From assembly GCF_008124885.1 (NCBI RefSeq), contig NZ_VNHX01000009.1:1-64000 (forward strand): 64,000 bases of DNA, in the 5' to 3' direction. Of the stretch, positions 35,353 through 50,966 are shown in pieces (within the stretch, counting starts at the first letter, position 1; every line of letters starts with the position of its first letter). The position numbers were made by a program, and so were the translations under genes. Below the pieces are notes generated by a model, which was not told the origin of the DNA, made no database searches, and saw only the letters and a program-made list of their open reading frames with translations. The DNA comes from Sphingobacterium allocomposti. Its GTDB lineage: Bacteria > Bacteroidota > Bacteroidia > Sphingobacteriales > Sphingobacteriaceae.

Positions 35353-38300
35353 TCATTCCGACGTGCTATACCACACCCATTGTACATCACCCTTCAATCC
35401 CGCTGGCTGCAAATCCTTCAGAAACTTTGGTGTTGCAGTGGTCTGCACATATTTTTGCACGGGATTCTGCCGTACTTCATAGCCAAACCGGTTTCCCCAT
35501 GTGTTATATACTTTTATTTTCACCGTGTTCGTTCCTTGTTTTACATAGTCCGTCACATCAAGCTCGTACGGCTTGGTCCATATGACACCGGCTGTCTGCC
35601 CGTTGACGATGACCTCTGCAAGGCTTTCTACTTCCGCTAAGCGAAGAGCTAGCCGTCTCCCCGCCACAGGTTCCTGCAGCTGCACCGTCGTGGTGTAGTC
35701 TCCCGTACCGGAATGGTAACGTAACGCATCGTCCGTCATATTGGTCCAAAAGTCGGGCCGAGACTGTGTGATAGAGCTGTGCGCGATTCCTTCCAGCTGC
35801 ACGGTCCACGGTCCTGTCGACAGGGACGCCGTCGACTCCTTCCATGCCGGCAGCTCCAGATTTTTCTCGCTGAATAGTACGAAGCATGAAGCGTAAGCAT
35901 CCAGGTCCAGGCGTACTTCAGTGCGGTTATTCCTTTCTTCCGAAGCCAACGGTGCGAGTTTATCGGTCACGGCATCGTACACATATACAAAAGGTGCCGT
36001 ATCGCGGAATGAAATTCGGGGGCTATGGGCTACGCTGTCCTGATTCGCGATGAAATAGCTCTCCCCGCCCTTAAACCGCCGGTGATTCCATGCCAGATAG
36101 GTGTTGCGTCCCCCGTCTACGACCACATCTTTGTCTACACCCCATGTACGGAAGTCGCCCCTTTTATAAGCTCCCACGTAAACCTTGCCCCTTCCTAGAG
36201 CCTTATATTGCAGTCCCTCCCGCGTTTGCAGGTTGCCGAACATCCTGGTCAGTATCGACTGGAATGCCGATGAATCTGCTGCAGAAACGATGCCCAACTG
36301 CTTTTTCGGTACATCTTGAAAAAGAACAGTTGCACCGTCCTCAATCAAGGAGGCAAAACGTCGTAAAACAGGCAACGAAAACGCGTCCGCATTCGGATTA
36401 AGCAGGTGGCGTCCCGGCACCACTAACACGCTGTATGCAATATGATCGGAAAACACGACCTTTCCATCAACTACCTTAGCGTGTGATAGCAACGCCTGCG
36501 GATTGAAGGAATCGTATGCATAACCTTGTAGGGGATCTATCCATTCTGCAGGATCGTACATATTGGCCGACGTTGTCACCGACGCTATTTTTTGCAGCGG
36601 CTGCCCCACATTACGTAGCAGGGAATCCGTCCTATAGACACGCTCCTCCCCGATAATTCCCGGTAAGGTCTGCACTAAGCGGTCTGGCAGCACGGATCTT
36701 CGCGGAACCTCTTCGCCAATAAATACGGCTATATCACGGACCGGTTTTCCGTGTTGCAGCAACTGCTGCGTGCGAATAGCATAATCTATCCATGCTTTAC
36801 CTGGTTTCCACCAGATCTGATCCCGCTGAAAATAAAGACCGATACCGTCTAAGGTCATCCCCGGCTTACGATCCATCCACGGATTGTGTACATACACGTG
36901 GTAGGCTAGGTTGTTTACGCCTAAAGCATAGTTGCGATCCTGTACAGGTTTTAACAAACGGGGATGTTCGTCCCACTGCATGCGGATCTGTGTAAATGCT
37001 TCCGACATAACGATATTCTTACCATATATATGTCCGCCGGAAATTGCGTCGAGGATGTCGTTTGGCTTGTCGTGCGATGGGCTTCTAAACCAAAACTCAC
37101 CCATGGTACGATCCGTAAAGCGGAAATGCGACAGCCCATCGCCGGTCATCACAGGAGCCGTAGCTTCTGCAGTAAACTTCACCCTGTATTTGTCTGCCAT
37201 GTTGCGCAGCGTTTGGAAGCCCTTTTCTTCCAAAAGCTCTGCGATGGTCTGCCTATAGTCGTGCAGAAAAGCCTCCGACGTCGATGCATTATCGACGACA
37301 TACCCTGCCAATACCGGTAAGAACCGATCGAGCGCGTATCCACGCCGCGCCCGGAACTCGGTCGGCATATGCTTCGTCCAATTTTGACTTCCCGACTCCC
37401 AGGAATCGATGTGGTACACCGTGAGGACGTCGTCAGAGACAGCGGGATCCACCATCTGCTTTGCTCTTCCGTACCACTGTTCAAATTGGAAGGCCATGGC
37501 ATCGGCGTCCAGCTTATCACACTCCAACCCCTTTGCCGCACCAGCCGTTTCATTTTTATGTCCCGTACTTGTATGCCCAATGCGTATGATCTTCCATATC
37601 CCCTTCGGAAGGTCAACTTCGACACGGCCTTCTGGCGATGGTTTAGGCAAACTGCGGAGCTGCTCCCTTCTGATGATATTCGACGTATATATCCAAGACT
37701 CGTCGGTCGGCAAGGACACCCGCCATATTTCGCCGGTCTTCCCCTCATATTGGTTGATGCGTGGCTCTTCGAACAAGGTGATACCCAACAACTTCAGGGA
37801 GGGCTTCCATTTAGCAAAATCCAGATCCTCCGCCCCCGGCTCGGATCCGTCAGGGTCGTAGACAAATCGAAAAACCTTTGCGGTGGTATATGGAATGGTA
37901 TGTGTTACGCCGTTATCCCAGTCGAGCCAGCCCATGCGCGGCGACTTCAGTTGCGTGAGCTCCCTGAAGTTCGTTCCGTCCTCGCTGACCAACACCTTCA
38001 GGCGGTTCGCCTGATAGTTGGATGCGTTCCACTCGATCTTCAATGCGTTGGCAGAGAATGGCTCCGAAAAGGTGTACTGAATCCATCCGGGCTGCGAGGT
38101 GGCAAAGGCCTGCTTATTATGCTTTTCGGCCAAACGCTGCAGATCTTCTCCGTAGCTGCTGCTCACCACGGGCCTGCTGGTATGGCTGGTCTGAAATTCT
38201 TTTTGCACCGGTACGGCGAATAGCTGAATATCTTCGTAATATCCGGCATTCCGTTCAGGTTGTGGCAACTGGACCCTGCGCTTTCCTTTCTTTCGGATGA

Positions 38301-38745
38301 TCACTGTCGTGTCTGCCGCTACGACTTTCTTCATGGACTGCTCCGGTTTAATCCACGGACCGCCCGCCGTCGCAAACCCATCGTTAGGAAATAGCGCGAT
38401 CTGAATATTGTACTTTTTAGCTTCTCCAACCAGGTAGCGGAACATCTCCCACCACGCCGGCGTCATGGTTTCCACAGCTGGCTCAAACAACGGGGGATCT
38501 TTCTTAGCCTTAATGGGCGTGAAATAGGCACCTGCGATATTATTCGCAGCCATGGCTTCCAGATCAGCTTTAATACCCTCTTTCGAATAGCTCGCATGCA
38601 TAAAATACCAGACAACCCACGGTTTGGCTTCCACGTAGGACCGTTGATCCAAGGCGACCAGCGAGGTCGGTATCCCTTTTATCTGGCCAAGGGATGTCAT
38701 CCATCCCAAAGCCAGTATCAATATGATATAGAGTCTGTTTTGCAT
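35353..38745 (-). CDS. GH106-type alpha-L-rhamnosidase
   Basis: An 1130-residue exported enzyme (signal peptide 1-20). The N-terminal part reads VVWYFMHASYSKEGIKADLE and IAGAYFTPI, the GH106 signature, followed by an (alpha/beta)8 barrel with VKFTAEATAPVMTGDGLSHF and NIVMSEAFTQ. Discoidin-like and beta-sandwich domains are included, and the C-terminal galactose-binding-like domain has GVIWTKPYELDVTDYV. GH106 members cut alpha-L-rhamnose linkages in pectin. Family assignment is strong; the exact linkage is not predictable. Confidence 0.88.
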   Translation of the reverse strand: MQNRLYIILILALGWMTSLGQIKGIPTSLVALDQRSYVEAKPWVVWYFMHASYSKEGIKADLEAMAANNIAGAYFTPIKAKKDPPLFEPAVETMTPAWWEMFRYLVGEAKKYNIQIALFPNDGFATAGGPWIKPEQSMKKVVAADTTVIIRKKGKRRVQLPQPERNAGYYEDIQLFAVPVQKEFQTSHTSRPVVSSSYGEDLQRLAEKHNKQAFATSQPGWIQYTFSEPFSANALKIEWNASNYQANRLKVLVSEDGTNFRELTQLKSPRMGWLDWDNGVTHTIPYTTAKVFRFVYDPDGSEPGAEDLDFAKWKPSLKLLGITLFEEPRINQYEGKTGEIWRVSLPTDESWIYTSNIIRREQLRSLPKPSPEGRVEVDLPKGIWKIIRIGHTSTGHKNETAGAAKGLECDKLDADAMAFQFEQWYGRAKQMVDPAVSDDVLTVYHIDSWESGSQNWTKHMPTEFRARRGYALDRFLPVLAGYVVDNASTSEAFLHDYRQTIAELLEEKGFQTLRNMADKYRVKFTAEATAPVMTGDGLSHFRFTDRTMGEFWFRSPSHDKPNDILDAISGGHIYGKNIVMSEAFTQIRMQWDEHPRLLKPVQDRNYALGVNNLAYHVYVHNPWMDRKPGMTLDGIGLYFQRDQIWWKPGKAWIDYAIRTQQLLQHGKPVRDIAVFIGEEVPRRSVLPDRLVQTLPGIIGEERVYRTDSLLRNVGQPLQKIASVTTSANMYDPAEWIDPLQGYAYDSFNPQALLSHAKVVDGKVVFSDHIAYSVLVVPGRHLLNPNADAFSLPVLRRFASLIEDGATVLFQDVPKKQLGIVSAADSSAFQSILTRMFGNLQTREGLQYKALGRGKVYVGAYKRGDFRTWGVDKDVVVDGGRNTYLAWNHRRFKGGESYFIANQDSVAHSPRISFRDTAPFVYVYDAVTDKLAPLASEERNNRTEVRLDLDAYASCFVLFSEKNLELPAWKESTASLSTGPWTVQLEGIAHSSITQSRPDFWTNMTDDALRYHSGTGDYTTTVQLQEPVAGRRLALRLAEVESLAEVIVNGQTAGVIWTKPYELDVTDYVKQGTNTVKIKVYNTWGNRFGYEVRQNPVQKYVQTTATPKFLKDLQPAGLKGDVQWVWYSTSE

Positions 38746-38797
38746 CGTACATATTTTGCTGGTAAACGTATCTTTACAACGTTCACGGCTGTCTAAT

Positions 38798-44225
<5,428 letters not shown>

Positions 44226-44542
44226 GACTTTGTGTTGCTATCGGCAAGTAAGATGATGACAAGATTGTACAGCCAAATTCCCCAAGTGATTCGTAAAATA
44301 GGTCGGCGGAATGGTTTCCTTAACACGGGTCGTACCATCTAGTTAGCCTTGAAATTCACCTCTTACTTTCCGCATGATGCCAACTACAAACTTAGTGGAA
44401 AACGTAGGGTAATATTTATGATATTTTCTCCAGCTACTCTAAGATATTGGCATTAGAAAATTGATTACGGAATAGGGAGTCTGCATGAGGTAATGGATGG
44501 GCATGTCATAGGAGCGAACCAACACCGTCCGCTCCAGCGTTG
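44226..44542. other. Intergenic gap separating two halves of the glycan cluster
   Basis: This 317-bp stretch between the FucP-type gene and the GH78-like gene contains no gene. A TAAGTTTG box on the minus strand at 44387-44394 could be the -7 element of the GH78-GH2 transcript, but no TTG lies at the -33 position. Nothing else is evident. Confidence 0.6.
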
Positions 44543-45844
44543 TCAATGGCTCGCGTCCGTACGGACTTTATACCCTTTAATGGCGTACCAGAAGATAACG
44601 AGGTAGCATACCAAAGGTACAATATAACCTATCTGTGCATTGTCTCCGGCGCGATCAATCATGTCTCCCGTAAGGAAGGGAAAAACCGCCCCGCCTACAA
44701 TAGACATAATCAGCCAGGAAGATGCTTGTTTCGTATCATTTCCCAGTCCGATAATACCCAAGGAGAAGATCGTGGGAAACATAATAGACATAAAAAAGCC
44801 TAAACCGCCCAAAGCATACAGCACCATCATCCCTGAACCAAACACCGCCGTCGCCGCCAATAAAACACAGGCGAACGCATACATCGACAACAGACGCGGA
44901 GCGCTGGTATACCGTAATAGAACAGTGCCCACAAATCGGCCGGCCATAAACAACAAGCCGTATACGCCAAGGTAATAGCCTGCCGTCTTTTCGTCGACGC
45001 CGGCTCCCTGCTGCGCCATCCGGATGAAAAAACTAGTGACGCAGACCTGTGCACCCACATAAAAAAATTGCGCTAACACAGCAAAGGCCAAATGCTTATG
45101 CCGAAGGACGGCAAAGAAGCTCCTTTTTCGGCCCGGATCTTCTGTCATCTCCGAAGACTTGATCTCAGGAAGCTTCACGAAGATAAACAGAATGGCTACG
45201 ATCAGTAAGACCAGGCCGAGCGTGAGATAGGGCAGCTTCACAGAAGAGGCTTCATGCGTCAGATAAGCCTGGCGAGCAGTTTCTGTCATGGCCTCCAGCT
45301 CGGATTCCGAATAGCTCGTCCCCGAGAGGATAAATATCGTTCCAACAACTGGGGCCACCATCGCGGCCAATCCATTGAATGAAGCGGCCAGATTCAGCCG
45401 GTGCGTAGCCGATTCGGGAGGGCCGAGAACCGCTGCATACGGATTTGCGGCCGTCTCCAAAACGGCTAAGCCGCAGCCGATAATAAATAGCGCTAGCAGA
45501 AAAAGCTCGTACATCCGAAGGTCGGCAGCAGGAATAAACAAAAAGGCGCCCAACGAAAAGGTGATCAAGCCGATGATTATCGACAGCTTATAGCCCCATC
45601 TACGGAGCAGGTAACCGGCCGGTATGGCCATCACGAAATAGGCAAAAAATACGGAAGTATCGACCAGTGCCGACTGGCTATTATCCAGCTGGCAGGCCTT
45701 CTTTAAGTGGGGAATAAGCACCCCGTTCAGGTTATGTGCCATGCCCCACAGGAAGAACAGGCTAACGATCAAAATAAATGGAAAAAGATAGTTCCTGTTG
45801 CCGGCACCTATTGCCGCGGGCTGCGCGTTTGTATTGGCTTGCAT
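44543..45844 (-). CDS. FucP-family MFS sugar transporter
   Basis: A 433-residue inner-membrane protein with 12 predicted helices. It shows the FucP signatures LETAANPYAAVLG (with Glu130, matching E. coli FucP Glu135) and RLNLAASFNGLAA. The residue matching FucP Asp46, needed for proton coupling there, is Gly41 (NLNGVLIPHL). It probably takes up L-fucose or another monosaccharide released by the cluster; substrate and coupling are uncertain. It follows the MaoC gene by 30 bp as the last gene of the upstream operon. Confidence 0.88.
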   Translation of the reverse strand: MQANTNAQPAAIGAGNRNYLFPFILIVSLFFLWGMAHNLNGVLIPHLKKACQLDNSQSALVDTSVFFAYFVMAIPAGYLLRRWGYKLSIIIGLITFSLGAFLFIPAADLRMYELFLLALFIIGCGLAVLETAANPYAAVLGPPESATHRLNLAASFNGLAAMVAPVVGTIFILSGTSYSESELEAMTETARQAYLTHEASSVKLPYLTLGLVLLIVAILFIFVKLPEIKSSEMTEDPGRKRSFFAVLRHKHLAFAVLAQFFYVGAQVCVTSFFIRMAQQGAGVDEKTAGYYLGVYGLLFMAGRFVGTVLLRYTSAPRLLSMYAFACVLLAATAVFGSGMMVLYALGGLGFFMSIMFPTIFSLGIIGLGNDTKQASSWLIMSIVGGAVFPFLTGDMIDRAGDNAQIGYIVPLVCYLVIFWYAIKGYKVRTDASH

Positions 45845-45874
45845 ATTAGGTTTATAAAATATTTAAAAAATCAG

Positions 45875-46330
45875 TTATGCTGGGGTGCTGTCCTTGCGCT
45901 TTGCCAACAGGATATGGTCAGCCACCAACACCACCTCCCCATGTTGATTGAGAATCTCCACGTGTTCAACGACAGTGCCAAACTCAGGGTTTTTAGCCGC
46001 TGACTTCTCGGAGATTGTCACTTCTGCATGAATTGTGTCCCCAATAAATACGGGCTTAACAAATCGCAGTCGATCATATCCTTTCGAAAAAGCTTCTGGA
46101 TTGATGACCGACGCCGTAAGACCTATGCCAATAGCAAAGATCATGGTACCATGGGCGATACGTTGCCCAAATGGCTGGGTCCTGCACCACTCCGCATCCA
46201 TATGGTGTGGAAAGAAGTCGCCCGTATGTCCTGCATGCACCACGAAATCCGTCTCCGTTATCGTACGCCCTAATGTTACCCGTTTATCGTTTAACAGATA
46301 ATCTTCAAAGAAAATAGATTCAAAATGCAT
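45875..46330 (-). CDS. MaoC-like (R)-specific enoyl-CoA hydratase
   Basis: A 151-residue single hot-dog-fold protein. The hydratase motif is at 37-43 (GDFFPHH): Asp38 and His43 are the catalytic pair, while the Asn usual in the GDxNPxH form is Phe40, a variant seen in hydratases of branched or dicarboxylic acyl-CoAs. [11 protein letters not shown] follows. It should add water to an enoyl-CoA in the cytoplasm. Its place beside two CoA-transferases suggests it acts on the acyl-CoA they make. No hydratase partner or dehydrogenase of beta-oxidation is near. Confidence 0.88.
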   Translation of the reverse strand: MHFESIFFEDYLLNDKRVTLGRTITETDFVVHAGHTGDFFPHHMDAEWCRTQPFGQRIAHGTMIFAIGIGLTASVINPEAFSKGYDRLRFVKPVFIGDTIHAEVTISEKSAAKNPEFGTVVEHVEILNQHGEVVLVADHILLAKRKDSTPA

Positions 46331-46378
46331 TATAATAAAATTAAAAGTTAAAAATCACCTTCTATCCTTCGTCGGATG

Positions 46379-47458
46379 TCATTCTTCATTTCTATAGTGT
46401 ATGGGCTGTCCACCCCGGCTGCTGCTTTGATACGCTGCTTCGACCACGGCCATGGTATGGATAACATCCTCCACGGCTGCGGGCAGCACGTGGATTTCGC
46501 CCAATTTAAAACGCATGAGGCTGCCCATACTGCCGATGAAAGCATCTGGAAACCACGAGCCTTCGATCGGAACCGGCACCCAGTCGGCAATCCCATCCGC
46601 ACCCTTTATACAGTATTCGAACGCATCGGGCACGCCGTGCGGATAGTCCATCAGCAGTCCCATCTTTGCTTTGATCGCCCCTTTGGTTCCTTCCCATTTG
46701 ATGAAACTCTCCTGATGTCGCGCCCCGAAGTCATGGTCATGATTGGTATTCACGACAGCATGCATCGTGTCTCCATAGTCAAACAGTAGCGTCGTCCGGC
46801 TGGAGCTTAGTTCTTTTGCCGGATGTTTTAACGTTTTCGCATACACGGATGCCGGATTGCCGAGAAAAGAACGGATCAGGTCGATGTAATGTACGCTGTG
46901 GTATAGGATCTCCAGCCGGGGATGGATCATGACATGCGGAAAAAGCTCCCACGGTGTGTTGACGGTGACGCGGACTTCCATATCGTAGAGCGGACCGATA
47001 TAGCCGTTTTCGATCAGCCACCGTGCCGCGTTTACAAACGGAGCCTGCCGTAGCTGGCAGTTGATGGCGGCCACCAGACCCTTACGTTGACAGACTTCGA
47101 GAATTGCCTCGCTCTGGGGAAAATAATCGCCCATCGGCTTCTGAATCAGCACGGCCGCTCCGTCCGGTAGCATCTCTAATGTTTCGATAAACTGGCTTGG
47201 CATAATGGTGATGTCATACACCGCATCAGACGGTGCTTGAGCTACCGCATCGGCCACCGTGTCGTAGACATAAGGAATGCCAAATTCTTCTGCCAACGAT
47301 TCCGCTTTGGCGCGCGTTCGGTTGACAATGCCATGCACGGTGAATCCGGCCTTTTTATAGGCCGGTAAGTGTGCATCCTTCACTATCCCGCCGGCGCCAA
47401 TGATGACGATGGGCAAGTTCTTCTGCGGTAATACCGCATGGTATGGAATTTCTATCAT
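46379..47458 (-). CDS. Gfo/Idh/MocA-family oxidoreductase (copy 1)
   Basis: A 359-residue NAD(P)-dependent cytoplasmic oxidoreductase. The Rossmann fold begins near residue 16 with IVIIGAGGIVKDAH, and the family lysine-proline motif is IQKPMGD. The C-terminal alpha/beta substrate domain follows. Such enzymes oxidise, reduce or epimerise sugars and cyclitols. Its ATG overlaps the stop of the upstream solute-binding-protein gene in an ATGA (47455-47458), so it is translationally coupled to that cluster. No clear substrate. Confidence 0.88.
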   Translation of the reverse strand: MIEIPYHAVLPQKNLPIVIIGAGGIVKDAHLPAYKKAGFTVHGIVNRTRAKAESLAEEFGIPYVYDTVADAVAQAPSDAVYDITIMPSQFIETLEMLPDGAAVLIQKPMGDYFPQSEAILEVCQRKGLVAAINCQLRQAPFVNAARWLIENGYIGPLYDMEVRVTVNTPWELFPHVMIHPRLEILYHSVHYIDLIRSFLGNPASVYAKTLKHPAKELSSSRTTLLFDYGDTMHAVVNTNHDHDFGARHQESFIKWEGTKGAIKAKMGLLMDYPHGVPDAFEYCIKGADGIADWVPVPIEGSWFPDAFIGSMGSLMRFKLGEIHVLPAAVEDVIHTMAVVEAAYQSSSRGGQPIHYRNEE

Positions 47459-48678
47459 GTTAACTCCTCTATCTTTTGTTGCGCTTCATAAAGTAGCACA
47501 TTGCTCTCCGTGTTGGTTTGTATTGCCTGGTTCACCATCTGGTCGATAATATGGGCAATGGCAGCCCAATTGCGTAGACGTGGTAATGTACGTGCTGTCT
47601 CATGTAGCTGTTCAAGCTTCGCGTAGAAAGGTATCCGTCCGTTTATTTCTGCGTCTGTCCAGGTTGTCCGTCGACACCCTACCCCTCCTGTCAGCGTAAG
47701 TTGTTTATCCTGTTCGGGCTGCACCGCAAACCGCAGGAAGTCGTATGCCCGCTCCTTATGTGCACTTCCATTGCCAACTGTATACAACCAATAGACATTC
47801 AGCGAAGGTGCGGCATACCCGTCGCATGCTGGAATTGGCGCGATATCTACTTGTCCCCGTACAGCTGACGCCTCATCAATATGCGCCCAGGAAGCGAATC
47901 CGAACCAGTTAACCATCATAGCGGCTTCACCACGCGCAAAAGCCTGCCCCGCTTGTACCGATTCGTAGTCCAGCGACTTGGGATGCAGTCCGCACGGTTC
48001 TCGAAACAGCCTGCGGTAGAAGTCTAAGGCGTCGACCGCAGCGGCCGACACCAGTGAGACCGCTCCGGAAGTTGTGGTCAGCTCACCGCCCCGAGCCCAT
48101 AATTGTATGCAGAAGTCAAAAACCGCATTATGTCCATCGGGATAGCCGCCGAAGACGGTCCCGTATAAACCTTGTTCTGGACGATAAAAAAAAGAGGCTA
48201 CGTCAAGAAACTCGTCCCACGTCTGCGGAGCACGAAGCTCACGGCTGTGCTGTTCAAAAAAACGCTCCTTTTCCGTCGTCGCATTGAATAGATCCTTTCG
48301 CAACACCAAACACTCCGGGCCGTCGTGAAACGGCAATCCATAGAAATGTCCCTCAAACTGCTGTAACTTTGTCAAGCTGGGCGCCCAGGCGTCTATCCCC
48401 CCCTCGGGAGGCTGCTTTTTTATATACTCGTCGAGTGGTTGTATGCAGCCTCTCTCATAGGCTTCTGTTATCCAGTCGGTATTCACGTGTGCGATATCCC
48501 AAGTGCCGTTTTGCAGACCATCCTTTTGAAATAGCGCTGCATACAGCTCTTCCAGGTCCATGGGTACAAATTCCATTTGGATATCCGACGGATACATCGC
48601 TTGATAGCGGGACCAAGTATCTGCCAGTGCCTGTTCGAATGGGGCAAACTTTCGTACTGCAAACCGTAGTTTAGCCAT
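47455..48678 (-). CDS. Sugar-type ABC solute-binding protein without signal peptide (SBP-B)
   Basis: A 407-residue protein of the bacterial extracellular solute-binding family 1 fold ([42 protein letters not shown]). The first residues, [18 protein letters not shown], already form the first strand and helix, so no signal peptide or lipobox is present and the protein should stay in the cytoplasm. No ABC permease or ATPase is in the window. It overlaps the upstream CoA-transferase by 8 bp and the downstream Gfo/Idh gene by 4 bp. It may bind the substrate or product of the CoA-transferase; that is inference. Confidence 0.8.
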   Translation of the reverse strand: MAKLRFAVRKFAPFEQALADTWSRYQAMYPSDIQMEFVPMDLEELYAALFQKDGLQNGTWDIAHVNTDWITEAYERGCIQPLDEYIKKQPPEGGIDAWAPSLTKLQQFEGHFYGLPFHDGPECLVLRKDLFNATTEKERFFEQHSRELRAPQTWDEFLDVASFFYRPEQGLYGTVFGGYPDGHNAVFDFCIQLWARGGELTTTSGAVSLVSAAAVDALDFYRRLFREPCGLHPKSLDYESVQAGQAFARGEAAMMVNWFGFASWAHIDEASAVRGQVDIAPIPACDGYAAPSLNVYWLYTVGNGSAHKERAYDFLRFAVQPEQDKQLTLTGGVGCRRTTWTDAEINGRIPFYAKLEQLHETARTLPRLRNWAAIAHIIDQMVNQAIQTNTESNVLLYEAQQKIEELT

Positions 48679-49813
48679 ATAACTCCTTTTTTATTTGCTC
48701 GGTATGCTCTCCTAATCTGGGTGACCCGCGTTCCGCCTTGAGGCGTTCGCCATCAATCCGTATAGGGCAGCGGGTCGTATCGTAACCAAAGCCGTCCTCC
48801 ATATATACACGTTGAACCATATCCAAAACGTTGAAGCCGTCGTGTGCGGTCAGCCTGTTCCAATCCAGCACATCGGCACACCAGATATCAGCAGCTTCTA
48901 AAATTGATAACCAATGTGCCGTTGTCGACGTGGCCAGGTGTTCCGATAAGATAGCCTTTATGTCGCTACGCTGTCGAAAAGCCTGCTCACCGTCGGAAAA
49001 GTTCTCCAGCGGCGCGCATGACAGTAGCCGTCCCAACAAGGGGATAGAACCCATGGCGAGCGCCAGAAATCCGTCTTGCGTCTTATAAATACCATAGGGA
49101 GCAGCCAGATATGCGTGGGCATTGCTCACACGGGTACGTTCAGGTAGCTGCCTGCCATCCCGAAAATAGGTCGTTACCGCTTCAAACTGTATATCTACAG
49201 CGGAATCCAGCATACTTATCTGTACCAGCGCGCCCACATGCTGTATTGCCCGGCGGTATAAGCAGGCGAGCAAAGCGCTGCAAAGGTTCATGCCGGCGAA
49301 CATGTCGACGATGGACAATCCCATCGGTACGGGGCCATGGTCGGCATCGCCGCTCAACCATGTCATCCCGGTAAGCGACTGCAGCAGCAGATCCTGACCG
49401 GGGTTCTTAGACCAGGGGCCCTTATCCCCGTAGCCCGATATCTCTCCGTAAACGACGTCAGGGTTGATCGCCCGCACTGCGGCATAGTCGAAGCCCAGGC
49501 GCTCCATCACGCCCGGCCGGAAGTTATGCATGACCACGTCCGCTTTTTTTATTAAATCCCATATCACCTGACGGTCTGCCTCGTCCTTGACATCGAGCGC
49601 CACACTTTCCTTATTGCGGTTGATGGCATGAAAGACGGTGGACATCCCATTCAGCACCGTGTCGGATGTATACATGTGTCGACAGATGTCGCCGGTGACA
49701 GGTCTCTCGATCTTGATGACACGTGCACCCAAATCGGCGAGCCTCAGGCCCGCAAGGGGGCCGGACAGAAATTGGCTGAAATCTACCACCGTAAAATCTG
49801 CTAATGGCAACAT
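48671..49813 (-). CDS. Family III CoA-transferase, CaiB/BaiF type (CoAT-B)
   Basis: A 380-residue cytoplasmic enzyme that moves CoA between carboxylic acids. Family motifs are [20 protein letters not shown] at the N-terminus, [24 protein letters not shown] and [11 protein letters not shown]. The catalytic Asp, which forms the acyl-aspartyl anhydride in formyl-CoA transferase, matches Asp170 in SIVDMFAGM. It starts 1 bp after its paralogue CoAT-A and overlaps SBP-B by 8 bp. At 380 residues it is shorter than FRC or CaiB, near the racemase-like branch. Its acid substrate is unknown. Confidence 0.9.
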   Translation of the reverse strand: MLPLADFTVVDFSQFLSGPLAGLRLADLGARVIKIERPVTGDICRHMYTSDTVLNGMSTVFHAINRNKESVALDVKDEADRQVIWDLIKKADVVMHNFRPGVMERLGFDYAAVRAINPDVVYGEISGYGDKGPWSKNPGQDLLLQSLTGMTWLSGDADHGPVPMGLSIVDMFAGMNLCSALLACLYRRAIQHVGALVQISMLDSAVDIQFEAVTTYFRDGRQLPERTRVSNAHAYLAAPYGIYKTQDGFLALAMGSIPLLGRLLSCAPLENFSDGEQAFRQRSDIKAILSEHLATSTTAHWLSILEAADIWCADVLDWNRLTAHDGFNVLDMVQRVYMEDGFGYDTTRCPIRIDGERLKAERGSPRLGEHTEQIKKELYG

Positions 49814-49814
49814 A

Positions 49815-50966
49815 CTAATCGTTTAAAAAGTCTTTTACAATTCGTTCATTATCCTGACCGACCTTGGGAGCAGGCCGGGCCGAAAATAGAAAGCGTCCAT
49901 CGATCCGGTAAACACTTCTCGGTGTATGCAGTATGGACCCGTCGTGTAGATCCACTTCCTGCAACATCCTGGACTCAGCAAAACCTTCTCCCTCCAGAAA
50001 CTCGCGGTAGTTGTTGACGGGTGCACACCAGATCCCTTCGGCTTCCAAAGTTTCGATCCATGTATCTGTATCTTTACCCACGAATACGTTCCCCAGTTCC
50101 CGCATGATGCGATCGCGTTCCGAGAACCATGTCGTCCGGTCGGCATAACGCCATCCCTCCAGACCGATGCATGAGGCAATCTTCTCCAAATCGCCCATTG
50201 CTAAGGCTAAGAAACCATCGCTTGTCCTGTATAGGCCGTAAGGTGCACTAAGGTATGCATGTCCTCCACCGCGTATCTTTGCCCGCTTTGGAAGCTGTCC
50301 GCCATCGTTAAAATATGTCGTCAGCACTTCAAATTGCATGTCGAGCGCCGACTCCAGCAAGCTAACCTCCACCTTCACCGCCCGTTGCGTACGCGATCGC
50401 TTTAGCAGTGCCGCCAGAATTCCCTGCGTGAGGTGAGTAGCGCAGTACATATCGATGACCGCTAAACCGAAGGGTGTTGGGTTATCCCCATCGCTGCCGG
50501 AGAGCCATGTCAACCCCGACATCGATTGAACCAGCAGATCCTGTCCCGGCTTCTTAGCCCAAGGTCCCTCCTCTCCATATCCCGTCACCGTGGCATAGAT
50601 GATCTTCGGGTTCAGGGCAGTAACGCTGTCGTAATCCAAGCCGATTTTTTCCATTACACCCGGACGAAAATTATGCGTAATAATATCGGCTTTTGCAATA
50701 AGCTTCCGGATAGCAGCCAGGTCCTCGGCGTTTTTCAGATCTGCGGCGTACGACTCTTTGTTTCTGTTGATCGTATGAAACACCAAACTGCTATCATCAA
50801 CAAATATATTCTTAATAGCAATCTGGCGTCCTGCCTCTCCGCTTCCCGGCCGCTCGATCTTAATGACACGTGCACCCATATCCGCGAGACGTAGCCCAGC
50901 TGTCGGTCCGGCCATGAACTGAGAAAACTCCAGCACTACCAAGCCCGCTAATGGTCGGTTATCCAT
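49815..50966 (-). CDS. Family III CoA-transferase, CaiB/BaiF type (CoAT-A)
   Basis: A 383-residue paralogue of CoAT-B with the same motifs: [44 protein letters not shown] and [11 protein letters not shown]. The catalytic Asp equivalent is Asp172 in [10 protein letters not shown]. The pair could form a heteromeric enzyme or act on two acids. The ATG at 50966 is chosen over that at 50972 because it gives an 8-bp overlap with the upstream SBP-A, the same as the CoAT-B/SBP-B overlap. Confidence 0.9.
   Translation of the reverse strand: MDNRPLAGLVVLEFSQFMAGPTAGLRLADMGARVIKIERPGSGEAGRQIAIKNIFVDDSSLVFHTINRNKESYAADLKNAEDLAAIRKLIAKADIITHNFRPGVMEKIGLDYDSVTALNPKIIYATVTGYGEEGPWAKKPGQDLLVQSMSGLTWLSGSDGDNPTPFGLAVIDMYCATHLTQGILAALLKRSRTQRAVKVEVSLLESALDMQFEVLTTYFNDGGQLPKRAKIRGGGHAYLSAPYGLYRTSDGFLALAMGDLEKIASCIGLEGWRYADRTTWFSERDRIMRELGNVFVGKDTDTWIETLEAEGIWCAPVNNYREFLEGEGFAESRMLQEVDLHDGSILHTPRSVYRIDGRFLFSARPAPKVGQDNERIVKDFLND

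Noticed and set aside
44387-44394. TAAGTTTG as promoter of the GH78-like gene
   Set aside because: The -7 match is good but no TTG-like -33 box exists and the leader would be about 160 nt; mentioned only within the gap entry.
49815-50966. Loss of the catalytic residue in CoAT-A because SxLD of CoAT-B reads SLLE
   Set aside because: That position is downstream of the catalytic site. The Asp matching formyl-CoA transferase Asp169 and the racemase Asp lies in the IDM motif and is kept in both paralogues.
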